Source: Ophiobolus disseminans (lineage: Eukaryota; Ascomycota; Dothideomycetes; Pleosporales; Phaeosphaeriaceae). Taken from it: a stretch of 64,000 nt of DNA. The stretch's first letter is position 1; each line of letters opens with the position of its first letter. The notes beneath the pieces are model-generated. The model saw only the letters and a program-made list of their open reading frames with translations, searched no databases and had not been told where the DNA came from. The translations under genes and the position numbers were made by a program. Positions 54,981 through 64,000 of this stretch are shown piece after piece. The stretch spans positions 711,068 to 775,067 of the forward strand of contig MU006236.1 in assembly GCA_010093685.1 (NCBI GenBank), read 5' to 3'.

Positions 54981-55494
54981 TCGATGCAAGCACGATGCAG
55001 GTGGTCTGTGACTGCTTGATAAGACTTGGCTAGATCGCTTTCTGGAAAGAATCACGCTCTTGAGGAGTGTCTGGTAGCCCGTCAACGAACGTTATGAGTA
55101 TGAGGATATAATGAGGGCAATCGAGAATGTCTATCATCGCGCCGTGGTTGGATGCGACCTTTGTTTCGCACCAATGGTTTTGTCGCAATTGTATTGCTCC
55201 TATTGTACGTGTATTAGCATGAATGAAGAATCGTTATTTGCCATTGTTTATGTGATGTGCGTGCTTCTGTGATCGATCTGATGCGAGTATGCCATCATCA
55301 TCCGTCACAGCTAGCATACGTGTACAATAACCGGTTGGTCTGATGTCAACAGTACTACGGCGAGGTCGAGTGTATGTGTGAAGATGGAAAAGAGGAGGTG
55401 AGGTTGCCCTAGTTGAAGCCATCCAGCACTGCCCCCTTTACATAAGCAGCGACCCTGAATCGTACCAGCTCTCTCCACATTCCGGGGCTGTCAT

Positions 55495-55517
55495 GTACCA
55501 AGGTACCAAGGTACCAA
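55495..55517. repeat. short tandem repeat, unit gtaccaag
   Basis: The 8-bp unit gtaccaag occurs twice, followed by a third copy lacking its last base. No gene overlaps it. Confidence 0.8.
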
Positions 55518-55843
55518 CCTTCACCGCCCGGCGAGTACCTACATGTCTTCGCGGAGCCCTGCGCTTCTTCAACCGCCATTGTCCATGCCACGACATTGAG
55601 AATCGGACTCGCAATGGAGGCGCAACTCCTACTCAAAGAGGATCGTCATCGGAGTGTATTCTTTGGAAGGAGGTGCTCCACGGCGTTCAAAGCTATCCCG
55701 AGCATGGCCCACCGCTGCCCCGCAACACCACTTGTTCCGCGAGGTCGTCCAGGCTGAACTGAACCACGCATTCATTCCGAGGCAGGATCGCACACATAGT
55801 CACACCGCATCTACTTGATCTCGCATACCGCAAAACGAGTCCC

Positions 55844-55850
55844 TATATAA
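55844..55850 (+). promoter_or_regulatory. TATA-box-like element of the FAD oxidase gene
   Basis: TATATAA lies 64 nt before the ATG at 55914, followed by a CT/AC-rich leader. Confidence 0.5.
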
Positions 55851-55913
55851 GAGAGACGACCGACCTTACCAGCTCTACAACGTTCACCCACTCCACCTAC
55901 GGCTACCACCACC

Positions 55914-57443
55914 ATGAAGCACGAACGCGCTTCGCTTCCGACTCTGACGTCAACGAACTCGTTCTGGCATAGCGAACCGAATGAGTTCCTACGTGGACAC
56001 CGAACAACGGTGGAGCTTCCTGCTGAAGCTGACATTGTTGTTGTTGGAACTGGGATAACTGGTACCTCTGCTACGAGGTTCCTCACTGAGGATACAAGGG
56101 CAAAGGGGAAAAGCATTGTTGTGCTGGATGCTAGAGAGGCGTGTTGGTGTGCAACAGGCAGGGTAAGTCATGGCTACTTCATCAAGCACATACTGCGGTA
56201 TGCGGCCGTACAGATGAGCACGGCTGTCACTTATTGCAGATATATCAAGGGCATGCTAAGGGGCCTGTAGAACGGCGGTCACTGCCAACCTCTCCTCTTC
56301 GATCGTGGCTCCGAAGTAGCCCAGTTCGAGCTTCGCAACGTCGCCGCCGTACGATCCTACATCGAAGCCAACAACGTCCCATGCGAGTGGCGCACCGTGT
56401 CTGGATGCCGTACCTTCTGGACCGAAAGATCCATGGCCGAAGCTGAGAAAGAGATTGCACATCTCAAGAACATTGCGCCTGAGATTGCAGACCAGGTCAC
56501 CATCATCAGAGACAAGGAGGAATTAAAGAAGCACCGCGTCAACCCAGAATGCATTGGCATAACACTCACAGCCGGCGCCGCAAGTCTCTGGCCCTACAAG
56601 CTCGTCACCTTCATCCTCGAAAAGCTCATCAAAGACGGCAAAATCAACCTGCAAACCAACACGCCCGTCACGGAAATCACATCCGCAGAAGGCAAACACA
56701 CCCTCCACACCCCCCGCGGCACAATCTCCTCGCCCACCGTCATCCTCGCTACAAACGGCTACACATCCGCGCTCCTCCCCCACTTCGCAGACCTCATCGT
56801 CCCCGTCCGCGGCGAAATGTCCGCACTGCACCCGCCTAAGAACTCGACCCTCATACCCGATTCATACGGCATGGTAGGCGCGCTAGGCCAGCCGGAGAAT
56901 AACGATGATTACCTTATCCAGCGCCCGTTCTCAGGCGTGCCGAACCCGGGCGGGCATCTCATGTTCGGCGGCGGCCGCGGAGCGGGCAAGTTACCTACGG
57001 TCGGCGTGTCAGACGATAGCATCATCGACGAAGGGTCAGCTGCGTATCTCCGCGGCGCACTGCTAGACATTCTCGAACTCGACGGTGAGACGGATGGTAT
57101 CAAGGAATTGCGACCTGCAGCGCAGTGGACGGGCATCATGGGCTACAGTCGCGACGACAACCCGTGGGTAGGCAAGGTCCCTGATAACGAAGGCCTGTGG
57201 CTATGCGGAGGGTACACGGGGCATGGCATGCCGAATGGCACGTTGTGCGGGAAAGCGGTTGTGGATATGGTGCTTGGGGAGCTGGAGGGAAAGGAGTTGG
57301 GAACACTGCAAAAGGAGATGGTGCAGACGGGAGATGTGCCCAGTAGTTATGTGATTTCGACGGAGAGGATTGAGAGGGCGAGGGGCATGTTGACTGTGTT
57401 GCAGCAGGATGAGTTGGGGGTGCATATGAATAGTCTTGTGTAG
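55914..57443 (+). CDS. FAD-dependent oxidoreductase (DAO family)
   Basis: Exons 55914-56162 and 56271-57443 with a 108-nt phase-0 intron; 473 residues. The splice restores the FAD-binding N terminus: ADIVVVGTGITGTSATRF (GxGxxG), then EACWCATGR-NGGHCQP. Later blocks ECIGITLTAGAASLWPYKLV, TVILATNGYTSALLPHF, VPVRGEMSAL, QWTGIMGYSRDDNPWVG and GLWLCGGYTGHGMPNGTLCG match DadA/Ordl-type amino-acid and amine oxidases that oxidise a C-N bond and pass electrons to oxygen. It has no targeting signal. The substrate is unknown. Confidence 0.9.
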
Positions 57444-57929
57444 TCTATATCTTCGCATGGTTTCAAGTCCAGGCTTATCTTTTATTCAATCGCTCCTGTT
57501 TGTTCGATACCATTCCCTTCCTCCAGCATAACATAATCGGCCACATGAAGCAATTCAGTCTCCCCTGACTCTTTTCGATGCTGCCTTCCGGCCGTGGACC
57601 TCTTTGTGCGGCCGGTCTTGATGCAGCTTTCAATGGCTGACGGCTTGTCGTCAGAATAATGAGCTTGAACGGTGAACAGCGTCTAAGGCGGTACTCCGCA
57701 TATAGCCCCGCGCGGATGACTAATATCTTGCTCTGCGAGCTGTACTGACTCGGCCGACTCATGCCTTACACGCACATACAGTTCTGGTGTCACATGTATA
57801 TGCCTAGGAGTGTGTATAAGACCTCAAGCGTACCTTAGCCTTCCATTTGTAGAGATACGAAACGACAATCTACCAACTCAACTACCTCCAACCGCACACC
57901 TCAAGCCTCACACTTCTCCACACAGCACC
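57444..57929. other. intergenic, about 0.49 kb
   Basis: FAD oxidase trailer and DJ-1-like gene promoter; a TATAAG lies about 115 nt before the ATG at 57930. Confidence 0.45.
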
Positions 57930-58616
57930 ATGCCGTCCCCCACCCTCCCCTCCAAAATCGCAATCCTCCTCTTCCCCGGCTTCCAACTCCTCGACGCAGC
58001 AGGCCCCCTTGATGCATTCAACCTCCTCAGCAACCAACACACGCTAACACTCTACATCCTCGCCGCCACCCTGGACCCCGTCTCAACGCAGCACTGGCAA
58101 CTGGACGAACAAGGCAGTAACGTCGCGCCGTCCATCGTGCCGACGCATACATTCGCAGACGCTCCCACGGACATCGATATGCTGCTGCTACCCGGCGGAA
58201 TGGGTGCGCGCGGCCCAAAAGGCGAGGAGAACACGGGGGCTGTGGTGCAGTATCTAAAGACCCTGGATTTAAGTGGCGCCGGATCGATCAAACACGTCCT
58301 CACCGTGTGCACTGGGAGCGAAGTCCTCGCTCGAACAGGCCTTTTGGATGGCCGCAACGCCACAACCAACAAGCGCGCCTTCAACGACGTCAAAGCCAAG
58401 CACCCACAAGTAAACTGGGTAGCCAAGGCGCGCTGGGTCGTGGACGGGAATATCTGGACTAGCAGCGGCATCAGCGCGGGGATGGATTTAGCGTTTGCGT
58501 GGATGAGCGAGGTTTTTGGCGAGGAGGTTGCGGCGTATGTGGCGGATCGGAGCGAGTATGAGAGGAATGTGGAGAGTGGGAATGATCGGTTTGCGGAGCG
58601 GTGGGGGGCGGTTTGA
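57930..58616 (+). CDS. DJ-1/PfpI-family protein
   Basis: Single exon, 228 residues. KIAILLFPGFQLLDAAGPLDAF is the family start, DIDMLLLPGGMGARG follows, and the nucleophile elbow reads LTVCTGSEVLARTGLLDG with the conserved Cys. KRAFNDVKAKHPQVNW and IWTSSGISAGMDLAFAWM place it in the isonitrile-hydratase/AraC-sensor-like DJ-1 subgroup and not in the glyoxalase/chaperone subgroup. The function may be hydratase- or amidase-like; the substrate is unknown. The frame is open upstream to 57810, but the ATG at 57930 gives the standard N terminus. Confidence 0.9.
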   Translation: MPSPTLPSKIAILLFPGFQLLDAAGPLDAFNLLSNQHTLTLYILAATLDPVSTQHWQLDEQGSNVAPSIVPTHTFADAPTDIDMLLLPGGMGARGPKGEENTGAVVQYLKTLDLSGAGSIKHVLTVCTGSEVLARTGLLDGRNATTNKRAFNDVKAKHPQVNWVAKARWVVDGNIWTSSGISAGMDLAFAWMSEVFGEEVAAYVADRSEYERNVESGNDRFAERWGAV

Positions 58617-58660
58617 ATGGACTCGGGGGGGTTTGGGGGAGTGGAGATGGGGGTGGTGGG

Positions 58661-59494
58661 TTAGATTGGAGGGTCTTTGGTGGTTTGGTCGGTGGTGGTG
58701 GGTTTCCAATAGACTCTTATGCCCTCCAGCGCGTGTGCGTGTTCTTCGAATGATGTGATCTTTATGCTTTGTCTACCTTGTAGAAAAGCTTTGCCGAAGT
58801 TGTTGCACATCTCCAATTTCTCCCTCTTGTCTTCGCCTTGCGCGTATAAGGTGTAGTCATCCAAGATTTCATTCCCCACATACAACACCGGATCGTACCC
58901 GCCCAGAAAGTTCGGTAAGAGGATATACCAGTCCACGAACGGCGAGTACACAAACGTCTGAGGCGTCATGCGCGTCTCGATATTAGCCTGGACGGCGGTG
59001 ACGTCGAGTAGCTCAAGGAAAGCGATATCCAGGGCCGTGAATGCTGGATCTTGAGCATACATCCACACCTTGCTTCCATCGCTCTTGTTGAGATGCCAGA
59101 CAATGTCAACAAACAACACGAGCTGCCACAGACTTCTCCACCGATGCTCCCAGTCCCGACTGAAGCTTCCGATGCCGATACACAACGCCTCGCCGACATG
59201 CCACTTCTTGTCCTGTGCTAGCTCTGCGATTTGCGTAGCGACAGCTGAGTCTCTCCAGCGCTCCTGTAAGCGCTTGAACTCGACGAGGAGTTTAGCAGCT
59301 GTCAAGTCCTTCACAGTCCTAGTGGGTAAAGCGCCCGCCACTTCCTTCTTAGACTTTGAATCAATCGAGACATTCGACAATCCATGCGTGATAACCGTCC
59401 AACCATCTTCACTTTCTACTTCCTGCCTCTTAACTCTCGCATTCCCCCTCATACTTGCTCGTCCCCTATTCCGTCTCCCAGTACCATCGCTCAT
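58661..59494 (-). CDS. SRR1-like domain protein
   Basis: 277 residues from the ATG at 59494 (301 from 59566). A basic N terminus (RRNRGRASMRGNARVKRQEV) precedes the SRR1-like domain: the ALCIGIGSFSRDWEHRWRS core, WQLVLFVDIV, VWMYAQDPAFTALDIAFLELL, QTFVYSPFVDWYILLPNFLG and PVLYVGNEILDDY. SRR1 was defined in Arabidopsis (light and clock signalling) and its yeast/fungal relatives are linked to heme-related regulation; the biochemical activity is unknown. The 3' end converges on the DJ-1-like gene with a gap of only 44 bp. Confidence 0.82.
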   Translation of the reverse strand: MSDGTGRRNRGRASMRGNARVKRQEVESEDGWTVITHGLSNVSIDSKSKKEVAGALPTRTVKDLTAAKLLVEFKRLQERWRDSAVATQIAELAQDKKWHVGEALCIGIGSFSRDWEHRWRSLWQLVLFVDIVWHLNKSDGSKVWMYAQDPAFTALDIAFLELLDVTAVQANIETRMTPQTFVYSPFVDWYILLPNFLGGYDPVLYVGNEILDDYTLYAQGEDKREKLEMCNNFGKAFLQGRQSIKITSFEEHAHALEGIRVYWKPTTTDQTTKDPPI

Positions 59495-60518
59495 ACTTCT
59501 CGCTTGTAAATCGATAGTGTGTGCGCGCAGTCTAGACCTTCTGTACTGGCGGTGACGTCGACACAAAGGGGGATAATGCAGTCGTCATATTAAGGTGCGG
59601 CTTGCATGGGCGCGTAGACAGGGCGATCAGTTCGATTTTCGATTTTAGGGGTGATGGGTTTGGCGGGATGGGGCGCGGCGCGTAGTCTAGCGGGTGGGCT
59701 GCGGCGAGGTAAAAGTTCGGAGCTAGTGGTTGTGTCGGAATGGTGGTTCCGGGTCGGAAATGTGGTCTTTGGGGGCGTGGAGGTCACGGAAGAGAGGATA
59801 TCATAAACATTCATAGTTTAGTTTAAGACAGGTACTGTTGTAATGTTTGTGGGCTGGTTGTGATGGAGTCGGAATTCCCTAAGACACACAGGCGCACCCG
59901 AATTCCATCTCCGGTCTTCTGCACCGAATTTCACCCTCCCGAGGCTTCATCATTCGTTCTAGTCAATATGCCTACCCTTTGACAACTATTCCTTCTCAGA
60001 TCGACTCAAAGGAAGAATCAGTGGTTTAAGGCCACCCACTGTGGATCAGCTGCGCCGCAACGTCTTTTAGCAACGCCATACTGTCGATCCGCTACGGCGC
60101 CCCGATGACGAATATCCGCAAAAGTCTCACATTACACAAATACGCTATGTCTCAAACATCACGTAGTCTAGCTGACGTTGAAACCGCTGACGGATCAGCA
60201 GGACAGCTTCAACCGATTTAGCAACCTACTTCACGTCAGAAACATCATCTTCATCACCATGCTCGGATCACCCTGAAGAGGAAAAAGCGGCATGCCAGTG
60301 ATCTGATATCGAGTCATTGAAATTATGAGCTACCAATAGTGCAGTACATTTTGGCCGTGAGGATCATGCGCACAAGAGTGTAAATCCTTCACTTGTCAAA
60401 ATGCCTCCCAGACAAAGCCCAAGTCTTGATGAAAATGCGTCGTTAGGTAAAATAAATTGGATATCTTGTTTGCGCCAGAACACCAGGGAATATGAACAAT
60501 GAAAGATTGAATTGAGGT
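59495..60518. other. intergenic, about 1 kb
   Basis: Upstream of the SRR1-like gene and downstream of the copper-protein gene. The 74-codon minus frame at 59590 lacks motifs. Nothing else seen. Confidence 0.5.
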
Positions 60519-61362
60519 TTATATCCATGTCGCACATAGTGCGAGGATGAGGAGTAATGGTCCTAATATCGATGCGTATGCGTTCATGACTACGCTGTGT
60601 GGCGCGGGCGAGCTTGTTGTTGTGTATAGCATTTGGAAGCCAATCTTCTGACTTTCATGGGTCGAGTTGAAGCAATTGGAGCTGTTGACTTGCTGTACTT
60701 GTTCGGGCTCGGTGAAAGTGATGTCGACGCACTGACGCTTCTGTTAGCTACCGCTCATGTGGAACACCAGAGTATACGCACATTGTACAAAGCAGCACCG
60801 TGTTGCGCCAACTCGATGACCTGGATCGTGGCGTTGTCTCCAATCTTCGGGTCATATCCCTGTGGCAGGGGCACTTGCGGCAAGCAAAACGTGCCGTCGT
60901 ACTGCTGGTTTGATGGGCCGGTGATCGAGAAGGCGGGCAGCATGGCGTGCGAAAAGTTCATTGGCTCGTTGCCGTATCCCATGTTGAAGTAGAACTGCGC
61001 GTTTGCATGTCCTGGGAACCATCCTGGCTGGATTGCGATGGCGCCACCCTTGATGGGCCAGTTTGTTCGGTTTCGCGACGTTGCCATCCCGCCACCTGTT
61101 GCTCTGTCAGCTATCGTCCGGTGTACCCTCGAATATCACTCCACGTACATGGATACATCCATTGCATGCCATAAGGAAAAGTAGTTGATCCATTCACTTG
61201 GTTGATCCCAAGCGATCCTGGTACGATGTTCAGATCTTGGGGCGACACCGTTCCATTCGAGATGATGTTGTTTCCTCTCCAGCCGGGGTACACGATAACG
61301 GTGTGAGCCGAGGCGAGCGACCAGCTGGCGACGACGAAGACGAGCTCGGTAAATCGGAACAT
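60519..61362 (-). CDS. X325/BIM1-like secreted GPI-anchored copper-binding protein
   Basis: Exons 61362-61149, 61095-60782, 60731-60519; introns of 53 and 50 nt; 246 residues. The signal peptide ends ...SWSLASA so that the mature protein starts His-Thr-Val (HTVIVYPGWRGNN), the N-terminal His of an LPMO-like histidine brace. Spliced blocks MQWMYPCGGM, NRTNWPIKGGAIAIQPGW, GHANAQFYFNMGYG, FSITGPSNQQYDGTFCLPQV and ATIQVIELAQHGAALYNCVDITF match the X325 family. The C terminus is a Ser/Thr-containing linker plus hydrophobic tail (ILGPLLLILALCATWI), a GPI signal. In Cryptococcus, Bim1 of this family supports copper uptake; lytic polysaccharide activity is not shown for the family. Confidence 0.88.
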
Positions 61363-62756
61363 GATGGCGGGTCCTGAAGTGATGCGAATGTCCTTCTCTT
61401 TACAACGCAGCGATTTGTGAAGCAGTGCACAATCTAATGGTAGTCGACACGAGCCGGCAGCGTGCGGTGGCGGGGGACATCAGCACTTATGGGATGCACG
61501 ACTTGGGTCTAAGTGCCTCATGCGACCATCCCGCAAAGAGGCTTGCTGCTTGCAAATGGAACATTCAGACGAATGAGCTGCAGAACGGCAGTGCCAGGAT
61601 GGCCAGCCAGTGCATGTCAGCTCTCGAAGCATTGAGTAGGCAGCGAATGGGCAGCGAGCTAGCATATTGGCTTGACAGGGGCCAGCAACCACTGAACATC
61701 GCTCATGCAGGCCTGCTCGGGCGGGAGGGAGCCCCAAGACGGCCGGTGCGAGTAGCGTCCGAGGGGCGATGGCAATGGGGGGCCTGATTTGCTGCTTTGT
61801 GTGATGTCTCTGCAGGCTCTGTACAGTCCGGCCAGGGACTTGGGTAAGCGCCCAACTGCTCCGCCATCGCGCCCACTGTGCTCCACGACGTGGAATCCTG
61901 CACTGCAACTTCCATGTGGCGCGCGCTCTGCTCGTGATAGTGTGACGGCGGCGTGACATAAAGCCCTCGATGCGCGTGGAGAAGTGTCGTCGCCAGCTCT
62001 GCGCTTCAACGCTGCCGGATCAGCCGCCGAAGCGAGTTGTGCGCTCCACACTCCGATCTGCAGTTACACAGCGACACAGTCAGCCTTTCGCATTTCAAAA
62101 ATAACCTCGTCGCAGAGACACGTCTTCGGCCTTACGAAGCAGAGTGCTATAGTTTCGCTGCATGAAGACGGCACCGATGCATGAAGTTTCGGGATGTGTT
62201 TGGTGGGGTCGTCATGGTCCGCACCTGATTGGGACGACGTTTCCTGCTGCCCCTGGACACTTGTTGACATCTTTAGCATCAGTGCGAAGCGAAGCCTTTC
62301 GATAGCTTCTTGAACAGACCCTCGTTCTCGGCCTTGTAAACATGTGCACTAGGCGTGATGTGAAGACGCTGCGATTCGTTAGCAGTATTAGCCGGTTTTC
62401 ATCCATGTCTGGAACGGGACTCGCATGTAGAGAGTGCTAACCGCAGCCGCTGTCGTCGGTCTTGCTCTTCTGTAAGGGGCGGCACCGCGTCTAAGCATGG
62501 CTGCGGCGTGACACGCGTCTGCAGCGCATGTTACTGGTCACTCTGATAGATGGCTGTGTACTCCGCATACATTGGTGTACTCGGGTTTGAACGGAGGATT
62601 AGAGAGCCATACATATGGACGAAATGCTGTAGTGCTCACGAAGGGTAGGTGTGTGACGTATATTGTATCAAAGGCAGTAGCGACATTGAATGAAGGCATT
62701 GAACGACCACTGAAATGCTCGTTATGCAAATGCACCCGACGACCCTATCCTACAAG
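61363..62756. other. intergenic, about 1.39 kb
   Basis: Several overlapping minus-strand frames (61480-62051) and one plus frame (61425-61787), all without motifs. Between the copper-protein promoter and the nucleoporin 3' end. No RNA gene seen. Confidence 0.45.
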
Positions 62757-64000
62757 CTAGCTCTCGCCCTCGATCGGTATAGCGATCCCCAACGTCCTGA
62801 GCCTCTGCGTAGCCGCCTCGACCAGCACTGTGTTCCGCGCTAGCAGCTCGTGAATCTGCTCATTCTCCTGCTTCCTTGAGTGGCTCGGCACCTTCATTGA
62901 CTCCTTTCTCCGCTCATCGGTACCCGAAGACTCCTTCGCCGCCTTCTGCACCTCGCGTGCCAGGGTCTTCTTGAGCTCTTTGATCGTCTCAATACGCTGC
63001 CAAGCAGGAACCTGTGTCCCGTCGGCATCGCTGGTAAGTGTGGTGTTTGATTTGTCGACCGAGCTGCTCATGGTGGATAACTCTCCGACAAGTCTGGCTT
63101 CCGCCTCGCTGAGTTCGGTGGTATTGATTTTGTTCATCTTGCTTCGAAGTGCTTCGTATCGATTGTTGAGCTTCTCCTGTCGTGACCGTACTTTGTCCAA
63201 GCGCTCGTCGATCTTGCCGCTGCCGTAGAGCGAGCCGTTATCCGAGGCCGAATCGTCATTGCCCGTGACTGCATCGATCTGGGACGTTACTTGCGCCGTT
63301 CTCCAGACCTGATCCCGGAACTCTTCTTGTAGACGCGTTGCTCGATTGAATAGTTCCGATACGGCTAATTGAAGTTGATGGGTCTTTGACGCAAGCACTC
63401 GATGCACTTGCATCAGCAGCTCAAGGTTTGATGGTGAGAGCTTGACTTCTTCCTTCATGGCGGTTCGATGTCTAGTTGAAATGTTGATAGAGCTCAGCAG
63501 ATCGATAGGCTCATACAGTTCCCTCGGCGGTTGCCACGCCTCGCGTACTTCCTTTGGAGGGGTAGAAATGTGCATGTAAGCTGCGATCTCGTCTTTTGTG
63601 GGCAGGCCGGACTCGGGTGCGTCGAGGAACGCGGCATGCGGTTCGTTGTCAACCGATGTGAGGAGGAGGTAGCCAACGTTACCGTCCTCGATGACAACAG
63701 TAGATGTGACCTCCTGTTCAGCGAGGCTGCCGGACCATCTTCGCTGGAGACACAGCTCAACTGTGCTGTTCGCCGATTCCAGCAGACGCTGTATGCGAAA
63801 GTCTGCACCTTCGGTTTGTGGTTGCGATAATTCATTCTCGAGCTTGCGAACCCAGGGCTCGAGTGAAATATAGAATACGCCGCTCGCGTGCGAAACAAAG
63901 AAGGAGAAGTCGGTGTGTACGTCCGGGGTGATGCTTTGGCTGTATGAGGACTGCTCGCCCTCTACCAAAGTGATCGTCTCGGCGATGATAAGGTCGTGCT
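62757..64000 (-). CDS. nup82: nucleoporin NUP82/NUP88-type, C-terminal part
   Basis: The frame is open to the right edge, so the N-terminal beta-propeller is mostly outside. About 414 residues are visible. The first part (LIIAETITLVEG, DFSFFVSHASGVFYISLEPW, GYLLLTSVDNEPHA) is the end of the propeller. The rest is a long coiled coil (about 190-400) with LQLAVSELFNRATRLQEEFRD, KLNNRYEALRSKMN and the AWQRIETIKELKKTLAREVQ stretch. This layout matches fungal NUP82, partner of NUP159 and NSP1 on the cytoplasmic face of the pore, where it helps mRNA export. The coiled coil and the propeller-end words support the call; the partial state lowers certainty. Confidence 0.78.
   Translation of the reverse strand, partial: HDLIIAETITLVEGEQSSYSQSITPDVHTDFSFFVSHASGVFYISLEPWVRKLENELSQPQTEGADFRIQRLLESANSTVELCLQRRWSGSLAEQEVTSTVVIEDGNVGYLLLTSVDNEPHAAFLDAPESGLPTKDEIAAYMHISTPPKEVREAWQPPRELYEPIDLLSSINISTRHRTAMKEEVKLSPSNLELLMQVHRVLASKTHQLQLAVSELFNRATRLQEEFRDQVWRTAQVTSQIDAVTGNDDSASDNGSLYGSGKIDERLDKVRSRQEKLNNRYEALRSKMNKINTTELSEAEARLVGELSTMSSSVDKSNTTLTSDADGTQVPAWQRIETIKELKKTLAREVQKAAKESSGTDERRKESMKVPSHSRKQENEQIHELLARNTVLVEAATQRLRTLGIAIPIEGES

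Larger units (their letters stand above)
54981..55913. other. intergenic, about 0.93 kb
   Basis: Contains a short tandem repeat at 55495-55517 and the TATA box of the next gene. Frames at 55493 (+) and 55409 (-) lack motifs. Confidence 0.5.

Noticed and set aside
1..64000. Transposons, CRISPR arrays, RIP-mutated AT-rich blocks, rRNA genes
   Set aside because: No transposase or reverse transcriptase motifs, no spaced repeats, even base composition, and no rRNA-like segment were seen.

Overview
This is a window of a filamentous ascomycete genome. The evidence is short introns of about 46 to 139 nt with GT..AG borders and CTAAC/CTGAC-like branch sites, compact genes on both strands, and typical fungal families: Zn2Cys6 regulator, RTA1, DUF1996, HET, P450, a CCG-1/GRG-1-like small protein and an X325/BIM1-like copper protein. 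The gene content fits Dothideomycetes (probably Pleosporales), but that placement is an inference from family content and not a database result. Base composition is even, and I saw no AT-rich RIP-type block, no transposon and no CRISPR.

Layout. At 1-9 kb are the 3' end of an alpha/beta hydrolase, a GPI-anchored Gly/Asn-repeat protein, a BCS1-like AAA ATPase with an in-frame TAG inside a possible 48-nt intron, and the polyphosphate polymerase VTC4. At 9.7-15 kb are a PARP-like ADP-ribosyltransferase, a COQ11-like NAD(P)-binding protein and the ribosome-biogenesis kinase RIO1. At 15-27 kb the content looks accessory: a frameshifted HET gene, a divergent AKR7-type reductase/SDR pair, a decayed stretch, a beta-lactamase-fold hydrolase, a cytochrome P450 and a DUF1996 secreted protein. 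At 27-34 kb are the chromatin reader YAF9, an RTA1 membrane protein and a Zn2Cys6 regulator. At 34-43.3 kb are a hypothetical gene, a type I membrane protein, a secreted HAD phosphatase, a Ure2-like GST, a MARVEL-like four-span protein and the GRG-1/CCG-1 homologue. At 45.5-51.2 kb the Ras-family GTPase RSR1/BUD1 (six exons, one of only 10 nt) diverges from EMC1. At 51.9-64 kb are an SDR with a His in place of the usual catalytic Lys, tRNA-Gly(TCC), a small basic protein, a FAD amine/amino-acid oxidase-type enzyme, a DJ-1/PfpI protein, an SRR1-like protein, an X325/BIM1-like copper protein and the C-terminal part of a NUP82/NUP88-type nucleoporin.

How the genes relate. Most are independent housekeeping genes. 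The main candidate for functional linkage is the 17.1-25.2 kb run (reductase, dehydrogenase, serine hydrolase, P450), which has the enzymes of a small-molecule tailoring locus but no PKS, NRPS or terpene core in view. The divergent RTA1/Zn2Cys6 pair is a possible exporter/regulator pair. Exon borders were worked out by hand from reading frame, splice signals and family motifs; transcript data would be the test.
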